From Pelodera strongyloides (taxonomy: Eukaryota > Nematoda > Chromadorea > Rhabditida > Rhabditidae): a stretch of 64,000 nucleotides of DNA. Both the position numbers and the translations under genes were made by a program. Each line of letters starts with the position of its first letter. Within the stretch, counting starts at the first letter, position 1. Positions 41,501 to 53,092 of this stretch are shown here, piece by piece. The stretch spans positions 62,001 to 126,000 of the forward strand of contig JAANDG010000158.1 of NCBI GenBank assembly GCA_036852015.1, in the 5' to 3' direction. The notes under the pieces are model-generated. The model made no database searches. It saw only the letters and a program-made list of their open reading frames with translations, and had not been told where the DNA came from.

Positions 41501-44500
41501 ACCCGTGACAAACTCTTCTCCTTTATATAATAAGATTTTTCGGCTAGCCCTAAAATTCGGTTCACGCACACAATACGGTTTGTCGATTTTATGACCTTAT
41601 GCTACTTCCAGTTCTGATTCGAAAAAAAAAAAGATAAAAAGATAAAGAGTACCGGGTTATATCAACCGAATCCGCAGAAACTGTGCACCGGGGTCCGTTT
41701 CATTTCTGAAGCCGGACGAACTGGGCCAATTCTATCGGGAAGCCGAATTTTCTCCGCCGGTTTTACCCAGCTACCAACTTTTACACCTTGGTGGGGTGAA
41801 GGGGGGTCCGGGCCGGGCTCGAACCAGCGACCTGGCGTGGAACAAGGCGCTTGGCCCCGTCTGATTCGAATAAGGTCATCAAAAGAAAATCCGTCTTCGG
41901 TTGGTAAATCGAAATGTATGCCTATGGTAACAGTCCCTCACCTCGGCTGTGAATTGGTCCCGATAAGCGACGAGCACTCCCACAATGGCGGACAGATAGA
42001 ATAGTCCGATGAGAATACACAGAATCCATGTGCTATTGTCACGAAGTTGAAGGAATAAAGTGCCGAGGCCGAGCTGAAATGTATACTTTAAAGCGGTATG
42101 ACAGCCGGTTTTTGAAAAGTATTTTTGGATAAATGCAGGTCGTTAGAGAAAATATACCAATATACGACAAATGGATGCCCCGAGACAATCAGTTACATCC
42201 TGGGATGCTGCTTGACAAACAGTTAAACTGTTAAGCCATGAAAAGTCACTACTACGCACATATTACTACTATGTACAAACTAGAGGGTTGTATATTCACC
42301 ACATGAAACATGGCGAAAGATAAAGGGTTCATATGCCAATATCAAACGGTGAAAAGCTTACCATGAACATGAGTGTCGACACATCGCCTAATGATGCGGC
42401 CATTGGCGTTGTGATATTGTCCGGATTGATCTAAATGTGCATAAATACACTGTGAATCGAGAGTTCGGTGTGTTCACTGTTCATTCACGGTGGGTTCGAA
42501 TCCCGCCGGAGGGTAAGGTTTTTGTATGTGCCATTTCTGCGAGCAAATCTTTATGAATGGGCTTTGTTGGCTTCAAACAAAAACTAAACTCTTCTCCTTT
42601 ATATAATAAGATCTTATGAATAGAATAAAAACAGTGGGAGTAGGCAAAGAAAAACTGTTACCCTTGTCTGAGTGCCTTATGGTTAGTACATATTACCTAA
42701 GTTTACCCTATTACGTTAGTAGAACCGTATGTTAGTAGAAGTCATAATTAGTGGTACCTTATACTTCCGCGCCAAGCAGACCACCGCGAACATCAGTGCT
42801 CCTAATACACACGAAGCAGCTGAGGCCGTAGCGACTCCGGTGACTAGTAGATGGAGTACACGGGGGAAGGTGACCTAGAGAAAAAAAAAAAGTTAAAATT
42901 TCGATTCGAATGTTTTCTTCGTTGTATATGTCCGTACAATGTTCATGACATAGACATGTGCCACGCAGAGTTATACTACGACGTACGTAGAGAAAACGCA
43001 CGCACACGCACACGCACACGCACACGCACACGCACACGCACACGCACACGCACACGCACACGCACACGCACACGCACACGCACACGCACACGCACACGCA
43101 CACGCACACGCACACGCACACGCACACGCACACGCACACGCACACGCACACGCACACGCACACGCACACACACGCACACGCACACGCACACGCACACGCA
43201 CACGCACACGCACACGCACACGCACACGCACACGCACACGCACACGCACACGCACACGCACACGCACACGCACACGCACACGCACACACACACGCACACG
43301 CACACGCACACGCACACGCACGCAAACACTTACGTTGATATTCTCCTTCGGATCCACCAGTAACGTAATAACAGTAATTGCGACCGCAAGACTGCTAACA
43401 ACAATTGCCTGCACTTGAATTAGCGCCATATTGGAAAAGAGAACTTGTCGCTTCTGTGCCGCAGTCTCCATAAAACCGAGGTTTGCCTGAAGAATTCCTA
43501 TTAGTAAGGAAATTAAGTATGGAAAAGAGGGTCCGATATACATGTGTTCTGAGACCGTATTCACAAATACGCAGGGAGCCCTCCCTGTCCTCCCCAGGGA
43601 GCTAAAGAGTGCGTACAGTGTGCGGGAGCAGAAGAGATTCAGAGCCCTATGAGGGCTCCCTGTGTGTTGGTGAATACGGCATCTGATTGCGAGTGAAAAG
43701 TGACGGTGGTCATTTTCCATCTCAGAACACACCAAACATATCAGCTTTGTTCTTTATTCGCTTTATTCTGGCCGTGTGGTGCTCTTGGAAATTGGAACCT
43801 AGGCTAAACGCTCAGGTTAAGGTTAGACCCGTCTTCGCAAGAGATAGATATTTTAGAACTTCAGTGAAGTTTCTTACCAGTGTAGATAGCCTCGATGCCA
43901 ACGTCATCTCCAAATTTCCCTTCAGCCCAAAGAGTACCGGAACCAACATTAGCGCGCCGCTTGTCTCCTAAAGTTTTGGGATCACATTAGAACCTCTTCA
44001 ATTTGAAGACGTTGAACAATTAGCTGGACGTCGTCTACTCTGCTCAGGAACCCTGTAGAATAAAGTCGTAATCATTCTACACTGCATTGACTCACTAGAA
44101 TGAAGAATAGAGTAACAAGTTTTTGAAGTTAAACAATGCTTACTACAAAATAACGTCACTTAGGAACTAGAGATATCTGAAAATTCAGTCAAACCTTGAA
44201 AAATTGCCACTCTCGGCTCTTGGCAATAAGCAAACCGGCAAAGACGAGGCCCGTGCCGGCGAATATGAATGGGATCAGAGTCTGAACGTAATCGTAAATG
44301 CATGTGGTACCGTCAGGATTTTCTATAATCCATATATTTTCAAATAATCAGTCTGGAACCACGATGTGCTCATTCTTCAAGTAGTTTAAACTAAACTGCA
44401 GACTATGTTCTACTAGATAACATGAACACAGTATAACATTTCTTACGAACATACAAAAATGTATCGCGCAAGTTTTGTCAAAGTAAGACCATATCAATGA

Positions 44501-47500
44501 GAAAATGCATCACAATGTCAGATTTACTACAACAGGAGATGAAAAACTCACTTTTTTCGTTATTATATTTTTTACCATTTAGACTAGACATCCAAAGGCT
44601 CACCTCCAAGAAGAACTGCATGCGTGTTTCCTTCTTCTCATGCTGGACTGGCAATCTCTTTTTGAGTTTCATCTTGAGAATGGTCACAGCCAATGGGGCG
44701 AGAATCCACTGATCGTGGTATTCTGATGGGGTGCCGGCTTCAGATGGAACCTCCTCGACGTCGACCACAGAACACCCACTAGAGAGTTAGAGGATTAGAA
44801 GAGAGAGAGGCGAGAGAGACAGAGAGAGAGTGAGAGAGGGCAAGAGAGGGGGAGATATAGAGAAATGGGGAGTGAGAGTAGAGGGGCGAAAGATGAAGAG
44901 TTAACACTTTTAAGGTTTAGAAAACACATATCAAGAAAATTTCCTTTCTTACAAAATCTGGCAAAGAACTACATGTAAAGAAGTAAATAAGCACAAGATG
45001 CATTCGAGGAAATTTGATGTTTTTTCTCTATAAACTAAGTGATCTACGATTTGCTACTAACGCACTAACGCATACTTCTTTGATAACGCTTTCCCGATAA
45101 GATCAAAATGTTTCGTGATTTGTTGATAAGTTTTTGTTTCTTGTACTTTCTTACTATTTGACTTTAAAATGTACTAGTAAGGTAGTAAGTAAGCAAGCAT
45201 CTAGAGTAGAATTTTATAGAATTTTAGAAGAGGTCCTTTCTCCAACAAAAATACTACAAAAACCAATACTAGTTTTGCTGTTACATTTTCAATCTTTGTC
45301 GCGGATGGTTTATCAGAAGTATATTTATTTGTGTTGTTTATGTTGCTCTCTAATAAATGTTGTTCCTTGAAAACGCAACCCTTCATAAAAGAGGAGACGA
45401 CTTCTAACAATTATTTAACGCTCAATGGGCTCGGCTAGATAATGGATATGAAGTATGACCCCTTATCATAAGACCATTCTAATTCTAAAATTAGATTTTA
45501 AATCATAGGTCGCTGAGACTGATAATATCTGGATGATTGCGTCAAACTGAAAAAAGCAGATCTTTTTGGTCCAGAGGCCATGCCCATATTCACCACTCCG
45601 ATTCCCTGGGTGAAATATTCCCTGGGGACTGAAAATAGCATTCTAATCTGAGACACGCAGAGAAAAAGATGGGGAATTCCCAATGGGGAATTGAGTGGTG
45701 AACATGGCCTCTGGTCTACGCAGGTGGAATACCAAAAGCTGAGCTATGAAACATTTGAGCAACGAATTTATGTATTATATGTTACGAACTTTATCAGATC
45801 TACCTTGATGAGACTTCAAAATAATATTATATAATTTCGAAGCGCCATATACATTTGTAGTTCCCGCTCTATTTGTTCACAGCATTTCGATAGATTTCAT
45901 TCCAAAACCACTTTATCGTATTGAATTTTGCCGTATGTGTGATCAAACTCCAACTATTTCCTATATATTGGCAAAATCGAAACAACTTCGAACTTTTTGT
46001 TAGTTTATTCGCGTATTATATACTCTCTTTTAAAGGGACAGGCCCACCGATATAAACCTACGTTTATTATTTGTTCATAATTCATAAAAAGGGTATTTAT
46101 TATAATATATACAAACTAAATATTATTCAGATTCACCATGGGGAAGTTTTTCCTGTGAGCTTTCCTTACAGAAGGTACCGTAGACAGGTTTTTGAAACAC
46201 ATCGAGTAAACCAGTATTCTTATGCAGATTATGCAAATGAACATAAATTGGCATAAAAATCGAGCTAAATTCGAGCAAATTTGGGTAAGAATACGTAAGA
46301 ATGCTGCTGCCCACGATGCGTCTCAACAACCGCCCGGTATTTCGCTTTAAAGCAATATATAAAAATTAAGTATAGTATAAGCAATGAGACGAGAGAGTTA
46401 AGAAAACTGATAAAATAAAACGGACAAAATGGAAACATAGGCTCTAGTCGGGTTCTTGAACTAGTTATGAAACTAGTTCATCCCTTCCTGTCTGCTTTGT
46501 TATCTCTTTCTCTCTCTCTCTCTCTCTCTCACTCTCTGTTCTCTCACCGCTCAAGTCGAGCCCTAAAGTAAGGTATAAAAAGTATAAAACTAGAAGTTTA
46601 ATAATACTTACTTGTCCAATTTAGTTATAGTAATCCCAGCGGACGAGTCGCACACCTCATTACTCCGTTGAGCATCGACCACGTGAATCACTTCTAAAAA
46701 AAGGGAGGATTTGAAAACAGAAAAATCAATATTCTCGGATTTTATTGATTTATTGATTGATTGATTTATTCTCGGATTTTTTTGATTTATTGATTGATTG
46801 ATTTCTGCGAGTTACTCTACTCTGCCAATCCAGCCAGAATAAAAACAAGGCGATCCCCCCACTTGCTGCCTAGCCTGAGGTCTTCGAGTGATTTGTCGTC
46901 TAGAACCCGTCCTTGTTTATCTGCTCACGGCCTCTGTGTATCAAATCAGAAGTGTTGAACATTGTATTGATTATTCTACGGTTCACAATTTTTTCAGTTT
47001 CCATCCCCATACATTGAAACGTTTTTGCTTACTGGCCATTGCGTACTATAGCCCAGGGGCTCTAGCTATCAGGTACCCTCGGGACAAAAAATAAGAAACT
47101 TGCACTTTTTTTGAAGGAAATCCACGCTGAAAAACTTCGGCGGGTTGAATCGCGTTTTGGAAATTAGTTTGTAGATGTTGTAATAGACTCCATTTACATA
47201 TAGGTTCATTTTCGTGGGCCCTACCCTTTAAAGGAAGGCAGTCACTTCAAAATCAACTTTTTTATTCGATTTTTATTAGATGCAAGCAGATTTATAAAAC
47301 AATATGCAGCCCATAAAAATCCACATAAAATGGAACTCAGGGAGAGAAATCAATGAGAATGAGTTTTGATAAATGACCGACGCCGGTGCATATATGCAAT
47401 TGCCAGGGGTACTTGGAGAGTGAACAGCCTGCGGTGTTACACCTGGCGCGTGGTTTATCACTGCAGGGTATTTATTATGAAACTCTATACGGGCAATTAT

Positions 47501-49567
47501 AAACTACGGTATATAAGTAAAAGTCATAAACAGGGATTTCTCTCCCTGAGTTCGTTTTGCCGTACTTTGGCGCTGGAATCGTCGTTTTCTTCACATACTT
47601 GAACAATTAATGAAAAGCGAATAAAAAATACGAATTTGTAGTGACTGCGATCCTTTAAGGAACCGCGTTTAATTTCACTAATTTCCGCAGCTCTAACGTT
47701 CTTCTTTTGTTTTGCAGAGACTAAAGAATATTAGGGGAAAATATAAGATAGAATATAAGAAAAATTATAAGAACACAATTGCCATTAAAGGGATCGGCTC
47801 ACCTCAAATCGTGTCTGTTTTTTCTGTTTCTTTATTTTCTATAAGGGATAATAAAAATTTGGAATACGAAAAGTAGTGTTATATTTCAATACTCACGAAG
47901 ATATTAGGGGATAAAGTGGTGGATCGATCGGCCCGAAATGAAAAAGTGTTAATTGTCCCATACAAACAAGGCAGGACAATTACACTTTTTCATTTCGGGC
48001 CGATCGATCCACCACTTTATCACCTAATATCTTCGTGAGTATTGAAATATAACACTACTTTTTGTATTCCAAATTTTTATTATCCCTTATAGAAAATAAA
48101 GATACAGAAAAAACAGACACGATTTGAGGTGAGCTGATCCCTTTAATGTCATTTCGATTTCTGCAGCTCATTAGCCATAATTAAAGTTCAAGCGTGTTTG
48201 GCCAAAAGCTTTGAATTTTTGATTTTCTGAAAAATGGGCAAAACAATCCACAACAAATTGTGTGAACAAAACACACAGACAAATTGTGCGTTGGAAATTG
48301 TGCTTATAAATAAGTGAAGTAATCACTAGCATCCGAATTTCTAGCGAACTAAAACAAGTAGCTTCTTTACAATTACTCTACCGTAGTCCTGGGCTGATGG
48401 CTATAGCGAGTTGCTATGCTAATTCGTTGGACGCGAGCTTCTTGTTTGTATAAATTGTTTTGTATTTCTCTTTGCTTATTTGTTTTAGTTCCTTGGTCCT
48501 ATTCGTTTGTTTTAATTCCCACAAGGAATCAGCAACCCTCTGTTGATCTAATTTCTACATCTCTCGTTTCTTCGTCTAGATAGCCATCCTCATCCTTATC
48601 TCTCTCCTCCTCTCATCTCGCGCTCTCTCATCTCTCTCTCTCTGTTTCTCTCTCTCTCTCTCTCTCTGACTTCTGACATCTGAAGTGTAATTTCTAATCC
48701 TCTTTTTATATATATTTGTTCTTTAGAGAGATAGCCGACCGATTCGTGAGAAAACTAATTCGTTTCACTTTTTTGCACGTTAAAAAATCAAAGAACATTT
48801 TGATATTGGCAAAGAAGTTGATAAAATAGAACAGGTTGCCATCGGACTAAAATATTCTAATTTGCTGTCTGCCACCCTTACCTTAGTGGTGTGTCCACAT
48901 TATGCTAATAATAATAAGTTCGTCTAATAAAATTAACTTTGTCGTTACGCTAGACATTCGAACACCGACAATTCTCAAAACTGCGCGTTATAAATAATAG
49001 CCCGTATTCTCGGGTCGACGGGAATGTTCCGTTTGGGAGCTCATTCGTATGCAAATTTTTCCCCAGCTAGTCTAGATAGTCGAGAAATTTGCATACAAAG
49101 GATTTCCCAAACGGAACGTTTCCGTCGGCCCGAGAATACGGGCTATTAGGTAACAAATAATCACACTCAAAAAAAGAAGCGCTAAAGCCGTATTGCATGT
49201 GGTTAGTGATGCGTGTTCCCTACCCTACACTTTCCATGTGTATAATACATGTGTATGCCATTATCGAGCATACACTTTACAAACCACGTGTCACACCACT
49301 TTAAAGCCCCAGCTCACCTCCATCCTCCCTCAACAGCGGAGCCTGGCTTTCATGCGATATTGATCTGGGCGGAATTGCAGAATATTGATTAAGTTGATGT
49401 AGTGACGTCACCGGGCTCTCATCCCCGGGCGACTCCCAGACATAATAGTGCATGGATAGGGAGGGTACCCTGGGTAGGAACGGGGGTTCCCCGGGGCCGT
49501 TCTCCTCCTGCAGACTCCGTTCCCTAAGGCCAAGTAGGGGCGGAACACTCAAGTGTAGGGGCGCCAT
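38415..49567 (-). CDS. SLC41: SLC41/MgtE-type magnesium transporter (15 exons)
   Basis: Exons: 49318-49567, 46612-46693, 44576-44778, 44195-44322, 43878-43967, 43334-43486, 42758-42874, 42362-42430, 41942-42073, 40378-40498, 40017-40151, 39610-39677, 39049-39138, 38611-38727, 38415-38513. Phases join without conflict to 617 residues, longer than the roughly 510 of human SLC41A1 because of the N-terminal exons. Two MgtE-like halves are visible: the first with [20 protein letters not shown] and [16 protein letters not shown], the second with [18 protein letters not shown] and [19 protein letters not shown]. These are the conserved Asn/Asp/Ser-bearing motifs of the SLC41 ion path. About ten TM segments are expected, and the role is Na+-linked Mg2+ transport at the plasma or another membrane. 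The exon 3 end (GTAAAA) and exon 12 end (GTACTG) are weak donors chosen for phase. The start is the first ATG of exon 1; a further 5' exon is not excluded. Confidence 0.92.
38551..38592. repeat. CT microsatellite in SLC41 intron 14
   Basis: Short CT run between exons 15 and 14 in an intron of under 100 bp. Confidence 0.88.
38901..39036. repeat. CCTAAG tract between direct repeats beside SLC41 exon 13
   Basis: CCCAACGAGGAGACTAAAAA lies at 38901 and 39011. Between them are a degenerate piece of exon 13 (38930-38962) and a CCTAAG tract (38969-39008). Confidence 0.8.
39357..39500. repeat. Minisatellite of 16 bp in SLC41 intron 12
   Basis: About nine tandem copies of CTTGGGGAGCTTCAGC with single-base variants. 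Confidence 0.9.
39843..40004. mobile_element. TTAA-2 MITE in SLC41 intron 11
   Basis: TTAA edges, termini AGCGATGTAACATCCGGG and inverse. It ends 12 bp from the 5' splice site of exon 11. Confidence 0.82.
40181..40347. repeat. AC-rich microsatellite in SLC41 intron 10
   Basis: Imperfect CACACG/CACACT run of about 165 bp, 30 bp from exon 10. Confidence 0.93.
40725..40970. mobile_element. Tandem pair of ATTCACCACTC MITE pieces
   Basis: GCCATATTCACCACACTCGA opens a foldback with GGGGAAATATTCCCCGGGGA words. A second half-element in opposite sense (AGGGAATATTTCCCTGAGGG...GGAGTGGTGAATAT) follows. In SLC41 intron 9. Confidence 0.7.
41100..41165 (+). repeat. Structured dispersed module in SLC41 intron 9
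   Basis: AGAGCCCTACGGGCTCTTCT forms a perfect hairpin, then CGACTGGAGGAATCGGACTT and CGGCCGATTGCTTCCC. The best-preserved copy. Confidence 0.7.
41338..41547 (+). mobile_element. tRNA-derived SINE (SINE-2) in SLC41 intron 9
   Basis: tRNA-like head with A box (TAGCCTAACCGG) and B box (TGTTCGAATCT), then a body ending CTCTTCTCCTTTATATAATA. Confidence 0.75.
41623..41859 (-). mobile_element. Full-length tRNA-derived SINE (SINE-1) in SLC41 intron 9
   Basis: Flanked by the 10-bp direct repeat TCTGATTCGA (41613 and 41860). On the minus strand a tRNA-like head has a B box (GGTTCGAGCCC), then a body ending GCGGATTCGGTTGATAT and a tail of TTTTATC repeats. Non-autonomous, moved by a partner LINE. Confidence 0.85.
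42088..42125. mobile_element. Solo TTAA-2 terminus at SLC41 exon 9 acceptor
   Basis: TTAAAGCGGTATGACAGCCGG with no partner end. Its edge is 14 bp from the acceptor of exon 9, so it supplies part of the upstream splicing context. Confidence 0.7.
42470..42612 (+). mobile_element. SINE-2, 5'-truncated, in SLC41 intron 7
   Basis: Begins within the head (B box GGTTCGAATCCC) and shares the CTTCTCCTTTATATAATAAG end. Confidence 0.75.
42997..43323. repeat. CACACG hexanucleotide array in SLC41 intron 6
   Basis: More than 50 CACACG units with rare CACACA interruptions, ending about 10 bp from the 5' splice site of exon 6. Alternating purine-pyrimidine throughout. Long Cys/Val or Arg/Thr frames here are artefacts. 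Confidence 0.97.
43551..43680. mobile_element. MITE with GACCGTATTCAC ends in SLC41 intron 5
   Basis: Same family as 2263-2393: shared GAGCCCTCCCTGTCCTCCCC and GAAGAGATTCAG core. Confidence 0.82.
44798..44890. repeat. GA-rich tract in SLC41 intron 2
   Basis: GAGAGA repeats about 20 bp upstream (in gene sense) of the exon 3 acceptor, so CT-rich on the sense strand. Confidence 0.87.
45582..45713. mobile_element. ATTCACCACTC MITE in SLC41 intron 2
   Basis: Ends CCATATTCACCACTCCGATT-like and inverse (GAGTGGTGAACATGGCC), with ATATTCCCTGGGGA inside. Confidence 0.75.
46030..47231. mobile_element. Larger TTAA foldback, GGGCCCAC family
   Basis: TTAAAGGGACAGGCCCAC at left; the inverse of TTAAAGGGTAGGGCCCACG at right. 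It contains a TTAA-1 MITE and also spans the region of SLC41 exon 2 (46612-46693), so the two ends may belong to two separate insertions rather than one element. Confidence 0.45.
46176..46350 (+). mobile_element. TTAA-1 MITE nested in a larger foldback
   Basis: The left terminus is decayed (GTAGACAGGTTTTTGAAAC); the right end is intact with TTAA. It lies within 46030-47231, in SLC41 intron 2 (counting the start-codon exon as exon 1). Confidence 0.8.
47228..47658. mobile_element. TTAA foldback, GATCGCAG family
   Basis: Opens TTAAAGGAAGGCAGTCACTT and closes GTGACTGCGATCCTTTAA. Its left TTAA is also the right TTAA of 46030-47231. In SLC41 intron 1. Confidence 0.82.
47785..48146. mobile_element. 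TTAA foldback, GATCNGCTCACC family
   Basis: TTAAAGGGATCGGCTCACCT and inverse, almost perfect arms of about 165 bp around a short centre (ACAAACAAGGCAGGACAATT region). It is the intact relative of the outer element at 9484-10283. Confidence 0.9.
48597..48668. repeat. CT-rich tract in SLC41 intron 1
   Basis: CT repeats with short interruptions. Confidence 0.88.
48996..49147. mobile_element. Foldback upstream of SLC41 exon 2
   Basis: AATAGCCCGTATTCTCGGG and inverse; arms of about 65 bp containing CCCAAACGGAACGT and ATTTGCATAC. No TTAA edge. Lies in intron 1. Confidence 0.82.
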
Positions 49568-50338
49568 CCTTATTAGATCACCTCAGCTTTCATATAACCA
49601 ATACAAGAATACAGTAGGTTTTGGCCACAACGATTGGTGGTGCAGCTTGTAGTTTATACTTTGTAGTCTGTACTTTGTCGTCTTCTCAGGGAGGGTGGTC
49701 CTCCGTGACGTCACCGAGGATCTCTCTTCCTCCGGATAGGGTCGTGCACATAGATGTACGGTGGGCGAACGCGGGGGCGGTCAACGCGCAGACGACGTGA
49801 AGCGCCGACAGTCTGAGATTACGGTACTTTGAGTGTTAATTAGCGACGACATAGAACGAGGTACGAGTCGTAAATCAGCATATAAACCACATGCATGAAG
49901 AAATTGATCAAGAGTCAGTATAATCGGTCGGGAAGATGGAGGCTATGTTCAGAATAAAATGAAAACATTTGACCAAGGCAAACCAGAGGGGGCTCGCAGA
50001 AACCTTATAGCGCAAACAGAGTCAAAGTCTAAGAAGGTGGGGCTTCCTCGACTACGCAGGACTACGAATGACAAATTGATAGTGATGAACGGAAAGTGGA
50101 TTAACACGCAATGTTGGCATATTGAAGGGCTTGATAGGGTGAAAATGTTGTTTTAGATTAATAAGTTTCTCCGAAGAAGTTCATATCAACTAAAAAGAAT
50201 TAAAATTAGAAGCCTGAGAAGAAGAATGAGCATTTGGAAAAATATGTGATAAGGATGTGGAAAGGTGCGCCGTTGAGCGCAAGTTTAAATGTTTAAATGC
50301 GCAGTTCGAGCAAAAAATGCGCAAGTTTAAGTGCGCAA
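49568..50338 (-). promoter_or_regulatory. Region upstream of SLC41 start codon
   Basis: The likely 5' UTR and promoter side of SLC41. It is more GC-rich than its surroundings up to about 49800. No core element could be named and no other gene is visible. Confidence 0.35.
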
Positions 50339-50440
50339 TTCACCGGCCTCTCATCCCCGGGCGACTCCCAGACATCTTAAAGCATGATAGGGAGGGGTAC
50401 CCTGGGTAGGAACGGGGTTCCCCCGGGCCCGTTCTCCTAA
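50339..50440 (-). pseudogene. Duplicated fragment of SLC41 exon 1
   Basis: About 100 bp closely resembles 49397-49505 inside SLC41 exon 1 (shared CTCATCCCCGGGCGACTCCC and ACCCTGGGTAGGAACGGG), with indels that break the frame. It lies 770 bp upstream of the start codon and looks like a local partial duplication rather than a used alternative exon. Confidence 0.75.
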
Positions 50441-52170
50441 ACGAGCTCACTCGTCGTCAGAACAGTAAGAAACGAAAGGCCGTGCCACTTCTAGGTTAGT
50501 TGATGTTTATAGGGTTTTAATGTTTTTTGTAGTTCAAACTAAAAACCAAACATATATCACCATGAAGCTAAACCAGTGACGCCCTAGCAACATGAAAAAT
50601 TTTATAAAAAGAAATACAAATTTGAAATACATATGCAATAGCTCATAGATGTAATAGATATCCTCTTCATTTTACACAATGTCGAAAAGAAATGAAACAC
50701 GATTATGATGTATTATGTTTTGTTGAAAAAGGAAAATGCTGTCATTATTCCTATGAAAAACATAGAAAATGATATAATTAACATAAGAAAAGGAGACTAA
50801 CGAGTTCACCACAGGGAACATTGGAAAGGTCGTAGAAAAGTCCGCGCTGCGAACGTCTGGCGCTGGTTGGGCGCCGATTTTGCAAAAAAGACCGGCCATC
50901 ACATAAGTGCCGCGCTCAAAGTTTCACGTTGCATAAATCTACGTGCAAACCTGCAAACACCGACAAACTTCAGTCTGAGTCTGAATATGATGCTTCATAG
51001 TTTATTCATTCGCCTTGGAATTCTAGACAAAAGTAATATGAAAAGCATTCTGACGTATGAGGAACTAATCTATGTTTATTTCCCACAACGAGCTCGAACT
51101 CTATAGAATATTCAAGTATCAAAAGGGTTCATCAAAACAGCGGGAAAATTTTTGCAAGCATCTACTACATTTTCGAAAAAAGAAAAAAGAAAAAAAAAAA
51201 AAAAAGTAGTACGCTGCTATTGAAGCGCAGACGATTTAGTAAAAGTAAAGTATTAGTGAAAGATAATAATGGAATGAATAAAAAGGAAAATATAATAAGG
51301 ATGTTATCAAGAGTAAACATACTAATAACAATAATAAAGGGTTCATAATGAACTATAATCCCATTCCTATTCCTTATTGTTCTCTATCCGTTTAACGGAA
51401 GATTAAAAATCTACAACAAACATATCCCGGACAAGATATTTAATTAAAGTTACAGGATTTATCTGGAGTTTAACTTCTCCTATTGATTTGTTTAATGTTT
51501 TGATAACGCTGATTAAAAGGAATTTGCGGGAAAAAAATTTGAAACCTAAACCTTCGCAAAAAAATCATCCATAGCGATTATTCTACAGGAAAAATGTGAG
51601 CATAATATTTTAAATATATTTATTATTATTTTTGTGATGATAGGGGCCTTTATTTTATTTCAATCATATTCTACAAGCTAAAATGTGGATAAAATATAAA
51701 AATATGAAATTCAGCCAACTCTGTTCCATAAACACAGTGTGTGGGATGCAGGACACGTATGTCACACGTAAAAAAGCAATGTATTGCGTCTGGCGAAAAT
51801 ATACGAAGTGGCGAACGCATACAAACAATGCGCACCATTTTAGTAAGAACGATAGATAAGAACTATAGGGAGGACTAAAGCTAGGACTGTCCATCAGGGT
51901 AAAGTTGAGTGCCATCATTGTGTGTATTATTATAGTAATTTAGTTAATAAGGATTTGATTAAAATTGAATTTAAGCTCCTTTTTTGATGCATGTTTTCTT
52001 GAAGTAAGTTTCCAAATTTTGCATTTTGTTTTTGTAATTTTTGTAATTGTAAAAACAATCAAACTGTATAAATCCCAACGCTCAACACGACCTTGAGATT
52101 TTAAAAAGAGTACAGCTGTACTTAAATTGCACCAGAAACGAAATAACTGAACGCATGTAATGGTGAGCGG
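50441..52170. other. Intergenic, nothing recognised
   Basis: AT-rich sequence without splice-supported open frames or recognised repeats. Frames of 60-100 codons lack coding character. Confidence 0.5.
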
Positions 52171-52176
52171 AACTGA

Positions 52177-52217
<41 letters not shown>
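52171..52217. repeat. GA microsatellite
   Basis: GA repeat in intergenic DNA. Confidence 0.9.
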
Positions 52218-52480
52218 GAAAAGCAAATGCCGCGCACGTTTTTTGCACAGGTGCCGCCGGGTATTCGCGGCGCGTGATTTGCGCGCCCGTTTCTCGCCGC
52301 TCTGGTTTTCTGGGCGAAATCGAGTTGTTTTTTCACTATATGAGATTTATGGATATTTGAACGGCGAAGCAATAAAATAGCGGAAATGAACATAATTCAT
52401 GAAAGTTCTTGACAGGGCAATATGCACTGCGGCTTGCTGCAAGAAGACCCACGTCTATCTGAAATTCTCTTCTTCCCCAT

Positions 52481-52578
52481 CTCTCTCTTTCTCTCTCTCT
52501 TTCTCTATTTCTCTCTTTCTCTCTTTCTGTCTCTCTCTCTCTCTTGCTCTCTCTCCCCCTCTCTCTCCTCTCTCTTTC
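52481..52578. repeat. CT-rich tract
   Basis: CT/TTTCT repeats, intergenic. Confidence 0.9.
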
Positions 52579-52954
52579 ATTGCTTTATTTGTTCGTATTC
52601 TTTTTTATCCGTCGGATGTGAACGAAAAACATGTGGAAGCAATTGACTTCTCCATTTCAAATATTATTTCTATTTTAAATTACGAGCCGGGATTTCAAGA
52701 GTTAGAAAAAAATTAAGCGATGGCCAGAAGCCACCGTATGTTACAGAATACCGATTGGATTGGAGTATTAGCCACGCTAGCTTCACTAAATTGGTACAAG
52801 TTGCATTCAGGAACTAGAAAACGAATATGTTACAATATTTTAATTGGTCGGTTAAACGTGAAAGTTCAGACTTTCACCATGAGTGGAACTAAAAAAAGTG
52901 CCCAGGTATAGCAGCAGCGCACCCAGTTTAGGGCTGCGTACGAGTAACAACACT

Positions 52955-53092
52955 GACGAAAGTTGGCGTGCAAGGGGCAACTTTATGGCGTGCAAGCGGC
53001 AATCTTACTTCTTCCCCCGCGTGCAAAGGGCAACGTCACTGCGAGCAACTTGCACGCCAGAAACTAACGGCGTGCAACTTTCCAAATTTTGA
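52955..53092. mobile_element. Foldback built of GGCGTGCAA words
   Basis: GAAAGTTGGCGTGCAAG at left and the inverse of GGAAAGTTGCACGCCG at right; GCGTGCAA or its complement recurs about six times. Confidence 0.6.

Noticed and set aside
42759..43735. Long Cys/Ala, Val/Arg and Arg/Thr frames of up to 254 codons
   Set aside because: They read the CACACG array. Only 43334-43486 inside one of them is a real SLC41 exon.
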